From NCBI RefSeq assembly GCF_007828955.1, contig NZ_VIVR01000001.1, positions 7,440,001-7,504,000 on the forward strand: 64,000 nt of DNA. Direction: 5' to 3'. Shown here piece by piece: positions 17,623-25,601 of this stretch; position 1 is the first letter of the stretch, and every line of letters starts with the position of its first letter. Source of the stretch: Kitasatospora atroaurantiaca. GTDB taxonomy: Bacteria; Actinomycetota; Actinomycetes; Streptomycetales; Streptomycetaceae. The position numbers and the translations under genes were made by a program. Below the pieces are notes generated by a model. The model had not been told where the DNA came from. It did no database searches and saw only the letters and a list, made by a program, of their open reading frames with translations.

Positions 17623-18474
17623 ATGTTGACAGGGCAAGGACGCCGATCCTGGCATTCGGCCGCAGGGCCCGCGCGAGCGCGCCGAGCGGGCCGAGTGGGC
17701 CGGGCCGGCCGCAGCGAGCAGGCGCCGGAGGGGACCACCGGAGACCGGCCCGAGGGCGGCAGCCAAGGTGCATCCACGGCATGGTCGCTCCTTCCGCTGC
17801 TGGCGGTGGGGCTGGGCCTGGCGGCCGTGGTCGTCAACGGCGCGTTGCAGGCGTTCCTCGGGGTGGCCGCCGGGGTCCTCGCCCTGGTGTCGTTCTCCTC
17901 CGCCGTCCTGTGGGGACTCGCGGCGACCGACCGGCTGCTGCTGTATCCGGTCCATCGCCTGGCCGCCCAGGCGATCCACCGGGCGATGGGCGTCGCGGGC
18001 GTGATCTTCCTCGTCCTGCACGTGTGGATGAACCTGATCCAGCACCGGATCGGCGCGGTCCCGGCCTTCGTGCCGTTCGCCGACCCGCACCGGCCGGTGC
18101 TCCTGGGCCTCGGGGTCCTGGCAGGCTACCTGCTCCTGGCCGTGGCCCTCGCCGGCGCGGCCCGCGGGCTGCTGGCCCGGACCGGCGAGGCGAGGCGGTG
18201 GCGGATCGTCCACATCTGCGCCTATCCGGCCTGGGGCGCCGCACTGGTCCACGGACTGAACGCGGGCCGGCTGCCCGCCCCCTGGGTGTCCGTCCTGTAC
18301 AGCGTGGCCGTGGTGGGCGTGATCGTCGCGCTCGGGCTGCGGCTGGCCTTCCAGGACCGCGGTTCCCCGCGCCGGAGCGCCGTCCCGGTTCGGACCGCCG
18401 CCCCGATCCGGCCCGAGGCGGCCGGCCGGCCGCCGGTCCGCGTCGGATCCGGACGACAACGGCAGGACGGATGA
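17623..18474 (+). CDS. six-helix bis-heme membrane protein, NOX/ferric-reductase transmembrane type without flavin domain
   Basis: A 283-residue integral membrane protein. A 50-residue Arg/Gly-rich cytoplasmic leader precedes six hydrophobic helices. Helix 3 holds H-x13-H (from AIHRAMG to LVLHVW) and helix 5 holds H-x12-H (VHICAYP to ALVHGLN); this is exactly the bis-heme ligand pattern of ferric reductases and NADPH oxidases, whose two b hemes carry electrons across the membrane. The FAD/NAD(P)H-binding half normally fused behind the helices is absent; the protein stops after a short Arg/Pro tail. The NuoF-ferredoxin gene directly downstream could supply electrons instead. Two starts are possible, GTG 17620 and ATG 17623; GGAGG at 17611-17615 fits the ATG better. 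The stop overlaps a repeat element that runs up to the next start codon. Family call is good; electron flow is inferred. Confidence 0.82.
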   Translation: MLTGQGRRSWHSAAGPARARRAGRVGRAGRSEQAPEGTTGDRPEGGSQGASTAWSLLPLLAVGLGLAAVVVNGALQAFLGVAAGVLALVSFSSAVLWGLAATDRLLLYPVHRLAAQAIHRAMGVAGVIFLVLHVWMNLIQHRIGAVPAFVPFADPHRPVLLGLGVLAGYLLLAVALAGAARGLLARTGEARRWRIVHICAYPAWGAALVHGLNAGRLPAPWVSVLYSVAVVGVIVALGLRLAFQDRGSPRRSAVPVRTAAPIRPEAAGRPPVRVGSGRQRQDG

Positions 18475-18547
18475 GCGAGCGCAGCGAGCGAATCATTGAA
18501 AGGTGCGCGTTTCGCGAAGCGACCGACGAGCGCAGCGAGGAGGGCGC
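18471..18547 (+). repeat. actinobacterial intergenic repeat element between the cytochrome and NuoF-like genes
   Basis: This gap holds two copies of GAGCGCAGCGAG (18477-18488 and 18528-18539) flanking the palindrome TTCGCGAA (18511-18518). The first copy overlaps the stop codon of the membrane cytochrome and the second merges into the AGGAGG ribosome binding site (18538-18543) of the next gene. Sequences of the type GAGCGAGCGCAGCGAGCG are known to me as a dispersed element in intergenic DNA of many actinomycetes. Here it supplies translation signals inside an operon. Copy number in this genome cannot be judged from one window. Confidence 0.7.
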
Positions 18548-19984
18548 ATGAGCGGCGCTCCGATCGCCTGGCTCGGCCGGCCGGTCCTGTTCGCGGGCTT
18601 GGAACACACCGAGCGGCTGGACCACCGCTCACACCTGGTCGTCCACGGCCGGCTGCCGACGATGTCGGCCGAGGACCTGGCCGACCTGGCCGAGAACGTC
18701 AACCTGCGCGGCCGGGGCGGGGCCGGCTTCCCGTTCGCGAGGAAGCTCCGGGCCGTCGTCAAGGCGGCCGCCCGACGCCGGAGCCGCCCGGTCGTGGTGG
18801 TCAACGGCACGGAAGGAGAGCCGAGTTGTCTGAAGGACGCCGCACTTCTGCTGCGGACCCCCCACCTCGTCCTGGACGGTGCCCTGCTGGCGGCCGACGC
18901 GCTGGACGCCGAGCAGGTCGTGCTCGGTGTCACCCGGGCCGACACCGAGCAGTCCCTGCGCAGGGCGCTGACCGAGCGGCGGTCCACGCGGCTGCCGGTC
19001 TCCGTCGCCCGGCTGCCCGAGCGGTTCGTCTCGGGGGAGGGGAGCGCACTCGCCCGCGGTATCACCAGCGGGATCGCCCTCCCGCGCGGCGGTGGCGTGC
19101 GGACCAGCGACAGTGGGGTCGGGGGCATGCCGACCCTGCTGTCCAACGCCGAGACGTACGCGCAACTCGCGGTCGCGGCCCGGCTGGGGGCGCTGCCCTA
19201 CCGCGAGGTCGGCACTCCGTCGGAACCCGGGACGGTCCTGCTGACCCTTGCCGGCTCCCAGGTGGTGGAGACGCCCTCCGGCGTCCCGCTCGGCGAGCTG
19301 CTCGCGATGTTCGGCCTGGACATCGGGCAGGGCGTCCTCGTCGGCGGCTACCACGGCAAGTGGCTGACCCCCGAGGCCGCTGCCATGGCCGAGGTGTCGC
19401 GCCAGTCCTTCCAGAGCCTCGGCGGGGCACTGGGCGCCGGCGCGATCCTCCCGCTGCCGCACACGACCTGTCCGCTGGGCGAAGTGCTCCGGGTCGCCCG
19501 CTGGCTGGCCGACGAGACGGCGGGTCAGTGCGGGCCGTGCTATCTCGGGCTGCCCGCGCTGGTCAAAGCGTTGGAGGAGGTGGTGAGGGGCGGCGGCCGG
19601 GCCGCCCTGGACGTCGTCGAGACCAGGATGCGGGCGGTCATCGGACGGGGTGCGTGCAGCCACCCCGACGCCGCCTCCCGGTTCGTGGCCTCGGCCTTGG
19701 AGGTCTTCGACGAAGATCTGCAGCTGCACTCGTACCAGTACGGCTGCGGCCGGTCCGTCCAGGATGTGCTCCCGATGCCGGTCATGGAGAGCGCCGGAAG
19801 CATCGTCGTGGACTGGACGCTCTGCGAGGCCCACGGGCTGTGCACCAGCGTCCTGCCCGAGGTCATCAGCCTGGAGGCAGACGGCTTCCCCGCCGCCGGC
19901 GTCATGCCGGTCCCGCCGCAGCTGCTCCAGCAGGCGGCCCGCGCGGTCGACCGGTGCCCGGCGCTGGCGCTGCGGATCCAGTGA
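18548..19984 (+). CDS. NuoF-like NADH dehydrogenase module fused to a C-terminal ferredoxin
   Basis: A 478-residue cytoplasmic flavin/iron-sulfur protein. Residues about 50-300 resemble the FMN/NADH domain of complex I subunit NuoF: RGRGGAGFPFARKL, VNGTEGEPS and GMPTLLSNAETYAQL. The SLBB-like region follows, then the iron-sulfur domain AGQCGPCYLG and GACSHPDAA. In NuoF four cysteines bind the [4Fe-4S] cluster (C-x2-C-x2-C...C); here the first is Ala, leaving C-x2-C plus one. The last 80 residues form a small ferredoxin, WTLCEAHGLC (C-x5-C) and a distal DRCP, typical of [3Fe-4S]/[4Fe-4S] P450-type ferredoxins. So NADH could reduce FMN, then the clusters, then an outside partner, plausibly the bis-heme protein encoded just upstream. 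The start ATG 18548 has AGGAGG 4 nt before it. No nuoE or nuoG is near, so this is not complex I. Confidence 0.85.
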   Translation: MSGAPIAWLGRPVLFAGLEHTERLDHRSHLVVHGRLPTMSAEDLADLAENVNLRGRGGAGFPFARKLRAVVKAAARRRSRPVVVVNGTEGEPSCLKDAALLLRTPHLVLDGALLAADALDAEQVVLGVTRADTEQSLRRALTERRSTRLPVSVARLPERFVSGEGSALARGITSGIALPRGGGVRTSDSGVGGMPTLLSNAETYAQLAVAARLGALPYREVGTPSEPGTVLLTLAGSQVVETPSGVPLGELLAMFGLDIGQGVLVGGYHGKWLTPEAAAMAEVSRQSFQSLGGALGAGAILPLPHTTCPLGEVLRVARWLADETAGQCGPCYLGLPALVKALEEVVRGGGRAALDVVETRMRAVIGRGACSHPDAASRFVASALEVFDEDLQLHSYQYGCGRSVQDVLPMPVMESAGSIVVDWTLCEAHGLCTSVLPEVISLEADGFPAAGVMPVPPQLLQQAARAVDRCPALALRIQ

Positions 19985-20108
19985 GCGCCGCCCGGTTCGC
20001 GGCAGCTCACTCCACCGAACTCCCCACCGAACTCCCAACCGAACGAACGACCTTGACCCGCAATCCCTCGAAAGCTCAGGCTCCACCGATGGAAAGGCAA
20101 GGAAGATC

Positions 20109-21119
20109 TTGACGACGAAACGATACGGCCTCGTGGCGGTCTGCCTCCTGCTGGCCGGCCTCGTGCTCATGGCGGCCCTCGGGAGCGCCAACAGCAATGC
20201 CAGCCCGTCCAACGCGAAGTCCGACTCCGGACAGCTGGCCGGCGCGACGCCGTCCCCGGCCGGCGGATACGGCTCCTACGGCGACTTGGGGTCCTCGACG
20301 GCGGCCGACAGCGGCAAGCCCGGCGGGAAGCTGGCCGTCCGGGTGGACGACAAGCTCGGCCCCGTCATGACGGACGGTCAGGGCTTCACCCTCTACCGGT
20401 TCGACAAGGACACCGCCAAGCCGCCGGCGTCCAACTGCTCCGGCACCTGCGCCACCACCTGGCCGCCCGTCATCAACGACGGCAGCACCTCCGCGGGCAC
20501 CGGCATCGACCCGAGCAAGCTCGGCGAGATCACCAGGACCGACGGCACACGTCAGCTGACGGTGGGCGGATGGCCCGCCTACCGCTACGCGCAGGACGCC
20601 GCGCCCGGCGACACCAAGGGCGAGGGCGTGGGCGGCACCTGGCACGCCCTGGCGCCGGACGGGACGAAGGCCAAGGCCCCGGGTGCCGCTGCCACGGCGT
20701 CCACCGCACCGACGGCCCCGGCCACCGCTATGCCGCAGCCGTCCCAGCAGGCCGAGGTCAAGGTCCAGATCTCCGTCATCGTCCACCCCCAGCTCGGCCA
20801 GATCATGGTGGACGGCTACGGCCGGACCCTCTACCACTACGGCAAGGACACCGCCTGGCCCATGCGCTCCAACTGTGAGGGGCAGTGCCTCAAGACCTGG
20901 ACGCCCGCTCCTCCGGTGGACCCCACCAAGATCAAGGGCGTCGACCCGAAGCTGATCGGCAAGATGCAGCGGCCGGACGGTACCTGGCAGTTGAGCATCA
21001 ACTGCACGCCCGCGTACCTCTACACGGGCGACCAGGGCTACGGTGACGCCCTCGGGAACGGCATGGGCGACCAGTGGTCGGCCATCAACCCGCAGGGCAA
21101 GCCGGCCACCGGCAAGTGA
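20109..21119 (+). CDS. secreted protein with two PF03640-type secreted repeats (COG4315)
   Basis: A 336-residue exported protein. It starts at TTG 20109, set by AAGGAAG upstream; no ATG or GTG is closer. The N-terminus is a signal/anchor (YGLVAVCLLLAGLVLMAALG) without a convincing lipobox. Two copies of the secreted-repeat domain follow, each with the signature VMTDGQGFTLYRFDKDT / IMVDGYGRTLYHYGKDT, a CSGTCATTWPP / CEGQCLKTWTP pair of cysteines, and a C-terminal P-A-Y-x-Y motif; the two copies are joined by an Ala/Pro/Thr linker. PF03640 proteins are extracellular and of unknown function, often beside redox or haem genes. It lies 124 nt after the NuoF-like gene, with the operon's last gene overlapping its stop (GTGA). 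Confidence 0.85.
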   Translation: MTTKRYGLVAVCLLLAGLVLMAALGSANSNASPSNAKSDSGQLAGATPSPAGGYGSYGDLGSSTAADSGKPGGKLAVRVDDKLGPVMTDGQGFTLYRFDKDTAKPPASNCSGTCATTWPPVINDGSTSAGTGIDPSKLGEITRTDGTRQLTVGGWPAYRYAQDAAPGDTKGEGVGGTWHALAPDGTKAKAPGAAATASTAPTAPATAMPQPSQQAEVKVQISVIVHPQLGQIMVDGYGRTLYHYGKDTAWPMRSNCEGQCLKTWTPAPPVDPTKIKGVDPKLIGKMQRPDGTWQLSINCTPAYLYTGDQGYGDALGNGMGDQWSAINPQGKPATGK

Positions 21120-21592
21120 GCGCCCAGGACGCCGCCCTGGCACCGCCCGGTACCGTCCGCCCCGTCCGCACCGCACTCCGGTGGGCCGCGCTGCTCGTCC
21201 TGCTCCTCCTCGGAGTCTTCGAACTCCTCTGGGGCGCAGGCGGGTTGGCCGGATCCTCGCAGGCGGCGCAGCGCCCCGGCCACAGTTCGGTGGAGGGGCT
21301 GGCCCGGCGGATCGGCTGCACGGCCGAGATCACCACCGATGCGGCCGACCTCCGGCAGGGCATGTGCACCTCGGGCGGGGAGGAGATCTGGATCGCCACC
21401 TTCCCGACACCGGGCGCCCAGGACGCCTGGACCTCGGAGGCCAAGGCCTACGGGGGGTCGTACCTGGTGGGCGACGGGTGGGTGGTCGTGCTGTCCGACG
21501 CCACGGCGGACCTCCTGCACGGGCTGCTCGGCGGGGTGATCGTCAGCGGGGCCGACCACACCGGCGAGCACGCGCACGCAGGTAGCGGGTGA
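21116..21592 (+). CDS. small single-pass membrane protein, last gene of the redox operon
   Basis: A 158-residue protein of unknown family. It starts at GTG 21116, overlapping the stop of the secreted-repeat gene by 4 nt. One hydrophobic helix (ALRWAALLVLLLLGVFELLW) near residue 20 is followed by an extracellular domain of about 110 residues containing two cysteines (IGCTAEI and GMCTSG, likely a disulfide) and short strands such as EIWIATFPTPGAQDAW and GDGWVVVLSD. The size and the pattern resemble small secreted helper proteins, but I recognise no family. The C-terminus is His/Gly-rich. Tight coupling suggests that it works with the secreted-repeat protein at the membrane surface. Confidence 0.75.
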   Translation: MSAQDAALAPPGTVRPVRTALRWAALLVLLLLGVFELLWGAGGLAGSSQAAQRPGHSSVEGLARRIGCTAEITTDAADLRQGMCTSGGEEIWIATFPTPGAQDAWTSEAKAYGGSYLVGDGWVVVLSDATADLLHGLLGGVIVSGADHTGEHAHAGSG

Positions 21593-21609
21593 CCGCGGAA
21601 CAACAGCGA

Positions 21610-21663
21610 CAACAGGGCGAGGGTTCCCGCCGGCGTCGGCCGGCGGGAACCCTCGCCCTGTTG
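21610..21663 (+). terminator. long perfect hairpin terminating the redox operon
   Basis: A perfect 24-bp stem (arms 21610-21633 and 21640-21663, CAACAGGGCGAGGGTTCCCG... and its complement) with a 6-nt loop, 17 nt after the last stop codon. Its length and position make it a convincing factor-independent-type terminator. Confidence 0.9.
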
Positions 21664-22134
21664 CCGTCGTGCGATGCCCGCCCTCCGCAGAAGGAACCGC
21701 CGTGGCGAACTGGCACGGCGTCATGAACCAACCCCGGCAGTGACGTTCAACCATGCAAATGCCGTATGAACTTTTCTGTTATTTGTAGGCCGCCGCACTT
21801 GACGCGGTCTCGCCAGGGTGTCGGCGAGGGCGGCGGCCCGCCACCAGGGCGGGTGCAGCGCCACCCGCACGCCGCTGCGCCGCCCTGCACACGGATTCCC
21901 CACATTCGGATCCGGAATCACCGGGCGCGTGACCATTTTGAGGACTGTTGCACTGAAACCCGTGGGACTGGTGTGCTGTGGCCCTTCCTGCCACACCGTC
22001 CCGACGGCCGCAGCAGCAGCCCGCCGTCGATGCCTTCGTCCAGGTAGTTCCCCGTCCCGGCCCGTGCGGCCGTCACGCCGGCCAGGCCCCGCGAACTCCC
22101 CACCGTGAGAAGGCCATAGCTGAGGAGGAACCAG
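21664..22134. other. intergenic region upstream of the sigma factor gene
   Basis: About 470 nt with no supported gene. A lower-GC segment near 21740-21790 (CATGCAAATGCCGTATGAAC, then TTTTCTGTTATTTGTAGGC) is the most promoter-like stretch and lies about 350 nt before the sigma factor gene. GAGGAGGAA at about 22122-22130 is the ribosome binding site of that gene. No hairpin or repeat stands out. Confidence 0.4.
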
Positions 22135-22950
22135 GTGACCCTTCGTACCAGCACCCGTGAAGAGAGCTTGAGCGCGCTGAGCGACGCCGAACTCGCGGCG
22201 GCGCTCGCCACCTCGACCGCGACCGGCGGCTCCCGCATCCGGGAGGTGATGGCCGAGGTGTTCACCCGCCATCACGGTGCCGTGCTCGCCTACGCCCGCC
22301 GCTTCTGCCGCGACCCGCAGACCGCTCAGGATCTCGCCTCCGAGGCCTACGCGAACACGTACCTGTCCGTCGCACGCGGCCGCGGCCCGCGGTACGCCTG
22401 GCGCCCGTACCTGAAAGCCTGTGTCCGCCGGACCGCGATGGAGTGGAGCACCCAGACCACGGTCCTGCTGGCGGAGGACTTCCACACGTGGGCCGAGCAC
22501 CTGGCCGACGAGGCGGAGACCGATGGCGCGCTGCTCGCGGCCGAGGAGACGGCGCTGGTCGCCAGGGCCTACCGGGCCCTGCCCGAGCGGTGGCAGGTGC
22601 TGCTGTGGTTCTTCGTGGTGGAGGGCGAGTCGGCTGCCGCCGTCGCCCAGCGGATGAGCATGACGCCGAGTGGAGTGCGCTCCCTCGCGGCCCGCGCCCG
22701 CACGGGGCTGCGTGAGGCGTACCTGCACGCGCACGTGGACGAGGGCACCGGCCTGGAGTGCCGTTACTTCACGTCGCTGCTGACCGGCGCCGTACGCCGG
22801 CCGGGCAGGCGGCGGGCACGGGAGCTGGCCCGGCACCTGGAGGAGTGTCCCGGCTGTGGGCGGGTCGCCGAGGAGTTCCGCCGGGCCAACCACCGCATCG
22901 CGACCTCGTCACTGGTAGCCACCGATCCCGAGGCGGTGCGGTCCTGTTGA
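22135..22950 (+). CDS. ECF-type sigma-70 factor with C-terminal zinc-finger (anti-sigma-like) tail
   Basis: A 271-residue sigma factor. Region 2 is visible at about 38-100 (FTRHHGAVLAYARRFCRDPQ and AQDLASEAYANTYLSVARG), and region 4 at about 140-195 (YRALPERWQVLLWFFVVEGE, then SAAAVAQRMSMTPSGVRSLA). After a linker the C-terminus contains H-x3-C-x2-C, in LARHLEECPGCGRVAEEFRR, which is the zinc-binding helix typical of ZAS anti-sigma factors (zf-HC2). ECF factors recruit RNA polymerase to stress or envelope promoters and are normally held by a separate anti-sigma protein; here a sensor-like finger is fused to the factor and no separate anti-sigma gene is next to it. The GTG at 22135 has GAGGAGGAA upstream. 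Convergent with the phospholipase gene. Confidence 0.85.
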   Translation: MTLRTSTREESLSALSDAELAAALATSTATGGSRIREVMAEVFTRHHGAVLAYARRFCRDPQTAQDLASEAYANTYLSVARGRGPRYAWRPYLKACVRRTAMEWSTQTTVLLAEDFHTWAEHLADEAETDGALLAAEETALVARAYRALPERWQVLLWFFVVEGESAAAVAQRMSMTPSGVRSLAARARTGLREAYLHAHVDEGTGLECRYFTSLLTGAVRRPGRRRARELARHLEECPGCGRVAEEFRRANHRIATSSLVATDPEAVRSC

Positions 22951-23057
22951 GTGCTGCCGGTCGGCCCGGCAGCCGACGTGACGCCCCGGTCCGACCCGGC
23001 CGACAACCGGGCCCCTTCATGAAGGTGATCGCCCGCAGGCCGCCGTGCCGTTCGGGC

Positions 23058-25601
23058 TCAGCTCCAGCCGAGCGGGGTGACCTCGGCAGCCGAGGTCCAC
23101 GGACCCCGGTTGCCCGCCTCGGTGAGCGCCCGCAGCCGTACGTATCGGGCCCGGGCGGGCTCGAAGCGGACGGTCTTGAGCGTGGCGTCGTCGGCGAAGG
23201 CGCCGGTGGCCACCGGCGTTCCCCAGTTCGTGCCGTCACCGGAGAGGTAGACCTCGTACCGGCCGATCCGGCCGTTCACCGTGCCGTCCTGCCGGGGCAG
23301 GCAGGTCAGTCCGGCGACGGTGGCGACGGCGCCCAGGTCGAGCTGGATCTCGTGCGGCAATGGGTCGGTGCCGTTCGACCAGCGGGTGTGCCAGATGGTG
23401 CCGGTCTTGCCGTCCACGGCGTTGGCGGCGGCGCCGTTCTCGCCGGTGAGCTCCTGGCTGTCCGCGTACTTCAGGGTGCGGGGCAGCGGGTTGGCGGCCA
23501 TCACCGGGTCGGTGATGCTCTCCGCGCCGTTCTCCAGATGGCCTGCGAAGCGGCGCAGGAAGCCATCGGTGGTATCGGCCGTGACGGTGAGGTCGTACCA
23601 GCCGCCGAAGCCGGCGGTGGAGAAGGACGCCTCGGTGCTCGCGCCCGCCGCGAGCACATAGCTCCACGGGCCGTCACCCCGGTTGCCCGCGCGGACGGTG
23701 AGCGTGCACGCCTTGCCGCCGGTGTTGGTCATCCGCAGCAGGACCAGTTGGTCGGCCGGCACATATCCCAAGGTGACTTCGGGGTTGGCGTTACCGGCGG
23801 TGGTGGCGGTGACGCGGTTGCCGGCGAAGCGGCGCACGAAGCCGTGGGGGCCGGTTGCGGTCAGGTCGTAGGCGCCGGTCGGTGTGCCGCTCTGCCAGTA
23901 GTCGGACAGCGACTTGCCGGCTTCGACGGTGTACCGCCAGGGCCCGTCGGTGCGGTACGCGTTGGCACGGACGTAGAAGTGCGCGCCCGCAGTGCCGGCG
24001 TTGGTGAAGTCGAGCCAGAACCGGTCCGAGGCGAGCCGGCCGGAGGCGGTCAGGTCGTACGGCAGCGGCCGGGCGCGCTTGGTGCCGGCCTCCTGCACAG
24101 GCATGCTCTGCGGGCTGGGCGGCTTCGGGCTGGTGCCGTGCGCGCCGCTGGTCGGCACGGGCGTGGGCAGGCCGGGGTAACTGGTGTCCGCGGTGGTGTC
24201 GAGCACGGCGGTGAGGTCGCCGCAGACCGCGCGCCGCCAGGGCGAGATGTTCGGCTCGGCGACGCCGCTCCACTGCTCCAGGAGCCGCAGCACCGAGGTG
24301 TGGTCGAACACCTGGGAGCAGACCTTGCCGCCCCGGCTCCACGGCGAGACCACCAGCATCGGCACCCGGTTGCCGAGGCCGATCGGCTCGCCGTTGTAGA
24401 TCTCGTCGGTGACGGCGGCCGTGGACAGGCCGTCGCTGCTGCTCGTCGGCGGCACCGGTGGCGGGACGTGGTCGAAGAACCCGTCGTTCTCGTCGTAGGT
24501 GAGCAGGAAGAGGGTCTTGTTCCACACGGCAGTGTTCGAGGCGAGTGCGTCCAGCACCTCCTTGACCAGGTCGGCTCCGGTGTTGGGGCCCCAGTCGGGG
24601 TGTTCGGACTGCGCCTCCGGGGCCACGATCCAGGAGACCGCGGGCAGCCGGCCGGCCTCCACGTCGGCGCGGAACGCGGACGCCAGCTGCCCGGGCCCCA
24701 GCCGGGCCAGGCCCCGGTCGTAGAGGCTGCGTTCGGCAGAGGTGAGGGTGGCGACGCCCTGCGCCAGCTCGTCGAGCAGCTGGGTCTGAGTGGCCGAGGA
24801 GGCCTTCTGCACCGCGTAGTAGAAGAACTCGAGCTTGGTGTACGGGTTGCCGTTGGCGTCCTTGGTCCGGGCCAGCGCCTTGCGGCCGACTGCGAGGAAG
24901 GAGGCGAAGTAGTCGAGGGAGTTGTCGCCGTAGTTGTCCCACTCCTGGTAGACGCCCCAGGTACGGCCTGCGGCCTCGAGGCGTTCGGCGTAGCTGGTCC
25001 AGGTGTAGCCGGGGTGGCTGAGGTTCTGCCAGGCATCGTTGCCGATGGCCCGTTTGGTGGTCGAGCCCGGCTCGTAGCCGACCGTGCCGGAGAACAGGTG
25101 GAAGCGGTTGGGGTTGGTCGGGCCCAACACCGAGCAGTGGTAGGCGTCGCAGATGGTGAACGCGTCGGCGAGCGCGTGGTAGAAGGGCAGCCCGGAGCGG
25201 TCCAGATGGGTCATGGTGAGCTTGCCCTTGTTGGGGATCCACTGGTCGTGGCGTCCCTTGTTCCAGGCCGCGTGGCCGCTGGCCCAGTCGTGCGGCGTCC
25301 CCGACATGAACTGATCCCCGACCCGGTACGGCAGCACGTACCCGGTGCCGTCGGGCTGCTGGAAGACGGGTTTGCCGTTCGGGAGTGTGATCGCGGCGGG
25401 GTCGTTGAAGCCGCGCACCCCGCGCAGCGTGCCGAAGTAGTGGTCGAACGACCTGTTCTCCTGCATGAAGATGACGACGTGTTCGATCGCTCCGAGCCCG
25501 CCGGCAGGCGTGTCGAGGGCGAACGCGTCGCGCAGGCTCACGGGGAGCAGTGCGAAGCCGGAGGACAGGGCGGCGGCCCGGAGCAGGTCGCGACGCTTCA
25601 T
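23058..25601 (-). CDS. Tat-exported phosphocholine-type phospholipase C with discoidin-like C-terminal domain
   Basis: An 847-residue exported phospholipase C of the acid-phosphatase-like (non-zinc-metallo) family. It begins with a twin-arginine signal (MKRRDLLRAAALSSGFALLP). The catalytic domain starts IEHVVIFMQENRSFDHYFGT, the family signature with the metal/phosphate-binding E and N, and runs to about residue 480 including LFLLTYDENDGFFDHVPPP and the PMLVVSPWSRGGKV motif. Two DUF756 beta domains follow (about 500-690), the usual end of phosphocholine-specific PLC at roughly 690 residues. Here the protein continues with an F5/8 type C (discoidin-like) module, about 700-845, likely for binding glycans or surfaces. 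It hydrolyses phosphatidylcholine or sphingomyelin outside the cell in family members; in streptomycetes such genes often respond to phosphate. The ATG 25601 follows GAGGAG. Confidence 0.92.
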   Translation of the reverse strand: MKRRDLLRAAALSSGFALLPVSLRDAFALDTPAGGLGAIEHVVIFMQENRSFDHYFGTLRGVRGFNDPAAITLPNGKPVFQQPDGTGYVLPYRVGDQFMSGTPHDWASGHAAWNKGRHDQWIPNKGKLTMTHLDRSGLPFYHALADAFTICDAYHCSVLGPTNPNRFHLFSGTVGYEPGSTTKRAIGNDAWQNLSHPGYTWTSYAERLEAAGRTWGVYQEWDNYGDNSLDYFASFLAVGRKALARTKDANGNPYTKLEFFYYAVQKASSATQTQLLDELAQGVATLTSAERSLYDRGLARLGPGQLASAFRADVEAGRLPAVSWIVAPEAQSEHPDWGPNTGADLVKEVLDALASNTAVWNKTLFLLTYDENDGFFDHVPPPVPPTSSSDGLSTAAVTDEIYNGEPIGLGNRVPMLVVSPWSRGGKVCSQVFDHTSVLRLLEQWSGVAEPNISPWRRAVCGDLTAVLDTTADTSYPGLPTPVPTSGAHGTSPKPPSPQSMPVQEAGTKRARPLPYDLTASGRLASDRFWLDFTNAGTAGAHFYVRANAYRTDGPWRYTVEAGKSLSDYWQSGTPTGAYDLTATGPHGFVRRFAGNRVTATTAGNANPEVTLGYVPADQLVLLRMTNTGGKACTLTVRAGNRGDGPWSYVLAAGASTEASFSTAGFGGWYDLTVTADTTDGFLRRFAGHLENGAESITDPVMAANPLPRTLKYADSQELTGENGAAANAVDGKTGTIWHTRWSNGTDPLPHEIQLDLGAVATVAGLTCLPRQDGTVNGRIGRYEVYLSGDGTNWGTPVATGAFADDATLKTVRFEPARARYVRLRALTEAGNRGPWTSAAEVTPLGWS

